NCBI RefSeq assembly: GCF_014633365.1
Contig: NC_068349.1
Span: 35,478,753-35,542,752, forward strand
DNA length: 64,000 nucleotides
Source of the DNA: Diospyros lotus
Taxonomy: Eukaryota; Streptophyta; Magnoliopsida; Ericales; Ebenaceae
Direction: 5' to 3'
The position numbers and the translations under genes were made by a program. Within the stretch, counting starts at the first letter, position 1, and each line of letters starts with the position of its first letter. This document shows, in pieces, positions 60,457-64,000 of this stretch. Under the pieces are notes generated by a model. It was not told where the DNA came from and searched no databases. It saw only the letters and a list, made by a program, of their open reading frames with translations.

Positions 60457-62196
60457 ATGTTGAGAACCCTTCGCCTACACTCCACACTCAAACCCCTCTC
60501 TCCTCTTACACTACTCTCTTATCTTCTCTTTCTCCTTTCTTCCCTTTGCAGCCATGCCACAGCCAACATCTTCATCTATGCAGGCTGCTCCCAAGAAAAA
60601 TACCAACCCAACTCACCCTTTCAAACCAACCTCAACTCCTTGCTATCCTCAGTTGTTAGTTCATCCTCTCGGGCATCCTACAACAGCTTTGCCATTGGAA
60701 ATGATTCCTCTGCATCCCCGGAAGGTGCCGTCTACAGCTTGTACCAGTGCAGGGGTGATCTGAAGATGCCAGACTGCTCACAGTGCATCCAGAGTGTGGT
60801 TAGCCAAATTGGTTTGGTGTGTCCCAACACTTATGGGGCTGGCCTGCAACTAGATACTTGTTTCCTAAGGTATGAGCATGGTGACTTTCTGGGAAAGTTG
60901 GACACAAGTCTTAAGTTCAAGAAGTGCAGCAAAAGTACAAGCAACGATGTTGAGTTCTTTAGGCGTAGAGACGATGTTCTCGCAGACCTACAGACTGCAA
61001 TAGGCTTCCGTGTTAGTACCTCGGGCATGGTTGAAGGCTTTGCTCAGTGTTTAGGTGATTTGAGCTCTGCAGATTGCTCTGCCTGCCTTTCAGATGCTGT
61101 TGTTAAGTTGAAGAGCTTGTGTGGATCCGCTCAGGCTGCAGATGTGTTTCTGGGGCAGTGTTATGCTAGGTACTGGGCATCTGGCTACTATGACACCTCC
61201 AGAGGTAAACTATACTAGTAATCTACATCTCTTATTATCCATGGATCTCCATAGAATTTTTTTTCCCTTTTCAAGATAAAGATGATGAATAAAACTTATC
61301 ATTGTTTGGCACTTTGAAATACCATGATTTGGTAAAAGTTCCTGGAGCTAAACCGACAACCTTGAGAGCAGTTCAAAAGTGTCCAAGACCAAGGGTCAAC
61401 AGCTAATCCTTTTATAAAGTAAAGCACTGAGGGTATTTGGCACTTTGTTGCTTTCTACCATATTGTTCTCATTCCAAGAGTTCAATTTTATCACTTTCTT
61501 TTGCTAACCCTTCCTTTTTTGTTTCTTATACTCATTTTTTTAATATCTAGATTGGGTTTTGATGGATAGTAATGATCAAACTTCTACTAGTTAAATGCTT
61601 AACAAGGTCAATTCCACACTTTAAACAATGTTGCTAGTGCTTCCATTTTGCGGGCAACGATTTGTCCTTAAGCTACATTTAATGGCCGAGAAAATTCATG
61701 GAAATGAAAAAATAAAACAGAGTAGTACAGGAATCATTCCTGACCTTGTATTCTCATCAACCAAACACCCACTTCAATAAAAAGATCTAGAAAGGATTAA
61801 CTTTGAGAGATTTGGCACACAAACATGATCTCTCATTTCTAAAAGGAAGAGAAAGAAGTCTCTTGAGGATCAACTTGGCTAGGTTGTGGTAGCTTTGCCA
61901 ACTCTCCAATCTATCTATCTTTTACCCACAGTACTAATTTCCGATTGGTGTTTTGCGTCTGATGGTTGTATAGATTCTTCCAATGAAGACGATACTGGGA
62001 AAACAGTCGCCATAATAGTGGGTGCTTTGGCTGGCATCGCTGTTATCATTGTTCTTCTCTCGGTTTGTCGCAAAGCCGCCGGTAAGATTCAACTATCCAG
62101 TCTTCAATCTCAATAAAACAAGACTATAAACATATAATCTTAGAAGAAGTCCGGTGTACTAAATGAACTGTTTATGGTCTCATCCATGCAGGTTAA
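60457..62196 (+). CDS. PDLP8: Plasmodesmata-located protein, DUF26 pair (3 exons)
   Basis: Type I membrane protein at plasmodesmata that tunes cell-to-cell traffic, partly via callose (family knowledge). Exons 60457-61204, 61974-62081 and 62192-62196, GT-AG, phases consistent, 286 aa. A signal peptide covers about residues 1-36. The ectodomain holds two DUF26 (Gnk2-like) domains with C-x8-C-x2-C at Cys98/107/110 and Cys198/207/210. A short linker leads to a single transmembrane helix at about 260-280 (TVAIIVGALAGIAVIIVLLS) and a tiny tail CRKAAG. There is no kinase domain, which separates it from CRK receptor kinases. The last exon adds only two bases of the final Gly codon and the TAA stop. 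Assignment to PDLP8 rests mainly on synteny with SAUR; PDLP6 or PDLP7 are alternatives. Confidence 0.93.
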
Positions 62197-63887
62197 TGAC
62201 AACAAAGGGGGACAAATGGTTGGTTTCTTTCTCAAAGAAATGGATTGCAAAAGGACACCTTATGGTTGTTGAAATATTCTCGTGAAACTAGTTCTACTTT
62301 TCATCCATTGTGAAACATTTTGGCGCCAAAAAGAGAAGTTGGTTCTAATCTAGACATGTCATCCTAATCTCCATTCTCCTCAAAGAGAACCCATTGTTAT
62401 GCCATAGATGGGGGCAACTTACTAATTTAGCATATAATTTGCCTTCTAGAGAGAACGAGAATGTCAACTTGAGCACATTAAAACTAATTCAGGTTAAAAA
62501 TGGGCATCTAAATTCGTAATGCTATATATTAGGTTCAAGAGGGGGGTCTGCAGATTTTTTACCAAATATTTTCGTAAATGCTCGGACTAATATATTGCCT
62601 TTTTACAAGAGTTGTTTTTATATGTGCTCTTACCCTTCTTTGCAAAGGGATTGCTTTCACTTTTATAACTAGAACCCATATTTTTCAGTTACAAAGGAGC
62701 AAAATTATCATTGTTGCCGAGGCTCAGCCTCTCCCAAGTCTTATAATCTTGCACTTTGGAACTACTACTATACATACTCCCAAGGAATTTGATTCCCATT
62801 ATGGTGACCCCGTCAAGCTAATGGGGCCATAATGACATCTTGACATTGCAATTGACCTTTGCATTTCCTTTTCTTCAATTTCAGCCCTTCAATCTTAATT
62901 CTTTCTGCAATCTGATTTTAACAAGGGGGAATCAGTGGTAAGGGAGTTGAACATAAAATCTCCACCAGAGAGTAGATTTTGGAAGTTTCATGTTCAATTC
63001 TCACAGGGTATGAACTCAGTCCTATGGGAATTATACATAAAATCTTCACCAAACCATAAGCTCGAACTTGTACAGATTATTTCAAGGTAATTTCGTGTCT
63101 CCCAAGCTTATCTATAAAATCTAGTATAGGATGATGTGGTGACTGATTAAAGTTTCTTTCTCTTCTTCCTCGTATTGTTGTTCAAGCTAGTTGGGTTATT
63201 CGGATAATCTTGTTCCATGGAAGTTTTAGGCAATATACCTTCTGGTTCAATCTTGGAACTAATCCTAAGTGCCTAACATAGCAAAACTTAGATGGTTATC
63301 TGTTCCTAAATCAAGAAATACGTTGACAAAAAATTTTCAAGTCATTTACTAACAGGGTTCTCTCTTCCCGACACAAGAATATGTGATTAAAAGATTTTCA
63401 AGTCCACCCTATATATCATCGGACTCAATGTACTAACCTTCTTTCGTGTGTAATAAAACAGACAAAAGCAAGGGACATGTACCAAAAATATTTAGTAGTT
63501 AACCCTTGAGCAAGGACCCCATGGCAAGGCGATCAATACAGGGTAACAATAATTAACAACAGTAGTCCAAATCAAATGTAGTTTTTATGAAACCAAAGTA
63601 GGAAACAGATCCAAAGCAATGAATCTCCAACAATGGGAATACCATCACAGAGCACACAGAACACATTGCAAAGAAGGGCAAATGAGCAGAACATCGAATA
63701 CCATCACACAGAACACAAAACATCTTGCAAAGAACGGCAAATGAGCAGAACACCACATACCATTTCAAACCAGCATTTAACGACACATACAACAGCAGAA
63801 ATTATCATACTCTAAAGTAATATAGTGTATCAAGACAACAGATACATACATATTTTGAGCAAGAATTCTGATCCAAGGAAATACAAG
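62197..63887. other. Intergenic DNA between PDLP and partial gene
   Basis: The first part is probably PDLP 3' untranslated region; the last part that of the minus-strand gene at 63888. No exon or element was recognised. A tandem repeat lies at 63637-63754. Confidence 0.5.
63637..63754. repeat. Two-copy 59 bp tandem repeat
   Basis: Copies start at 63637 and 63696 with GAATACCATCACA and share GGCAAATGAGCAGAACA. Possibly in the 3' untranslated region of the next gene. Confidence 0.8.
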
Positions 63888-64000
63888 TCATTCAGCAACC
63901 TTCACGCCTGTTAAATAAACACGGGACTGGATCAAACTGCCTCCAATCCAGAAACCAGGCATAACCATTAGCCCAACTGCAGCTTTTTGATCATCATCCA
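63888..64000 (-). CDS. C-terminal end of an unidentified gene (partial)
   Basis: An open frame enters from the right edge and ends with TGA at 63888-63890, giving 36 residues ending VYLTGVKVAE. It includes GLMVMPGFWIGGSLIQS, a hydrophobic Gly-rich stretch. Composition and lack of repeats look like a real last exon, but I do not recognise the family and the exon border lies outside the window or is unclear. Confidence 0.4.
   Translation of the reverse strand, partial: DDDQKAAVGLMVMPGFWIGGSLIQSRVYLTGVKVAE

Noticed and set aside
1..64000. CRISPR array, operons or bacterial genes
   Set aside because: None present; exon-intron structure and element types are those of a plant nuclear genome.

Overview
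The window is nuclear DNA from a eudicot plant. It is AT-rich and intron-bearing, and full of microsatellites, MITEs and LTR retrotransposons. Four host genes can be built exon by exon: a YABBY transcription factor of the FIL/YAB3 type (minus, 4806-7711, 7 exons, 219 aa), a Golgi Qb-SNARE GOS12 (minus, 16064-30591, 6 exons, 241 aa), a SAUR36-type auxin-response gene (plus, 42798-43292, one exon, 164 aa), and a plasmodesmata-located DUF26 protein (plus, 60457-62196, 3 exons, 286 aa). A fifth gene enters at the right edge as a C-terminal fragment (minus, 63888-64000). From memory, Arabidopsis carries FIL, GOS12 and SAUR36 side by side as At2g45190, At2g45200 and At2g45210. The duplicate Arabidopsis block carries a SAUR and PDLP8 at At3g60690 and At3g60720. 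The window therefore looks like a conserved ancestral gene block swollen by transposons.

Layout. 1-4805: an old dispersed repeat split by a 1.1 kb TIR element, then intergenic DNA. 4806-7711: FIL. 7712-16063: a foldback element, dense microsatellites, a SINE with target-site duplications, and a C24 tract. 16064-30591: GOS12, whose first intron is 11.3 kb because it holds an antisense Ty3/gypsy chromovirus (19661-27928). That element is itself split inside its reverse transcriptase by a second, non-autonomous gypsy element (22624-25470). 30592-42330: a possible solo LTR, Tourist-like MITEs and a Cassandra solo LTR. 42331-43292: SAUR promoter, leader and CDS. 43293-49243: LTR debris, a MITE and a decayed hAT transposase. 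49244-58335: a tandem duplication of about 3.3 kb. One unit carries a complete Cassandra TRIM element with 5S rRNA-derived LTRs. The other carries a 1.85 kb non-autonomous hAT element containing a decayed LOB-domain gene. 58336-64000: the PDLP gene and the partial gene.

The host genes are not a pathway. They act in leaf polarity (FIL), Golgi vesicle fusion (GOS12), auxin/senescence-linked growth (SAUR) and cell-to-cell channels (PDLP). The most unusual content is the transposon architecture: nested insertions with clean target-site duplications, paralogous empty sites that date the insertions, and two cases where an element seems to carry non-transposon coding sequence. I found no sign of a new multi-gene system.
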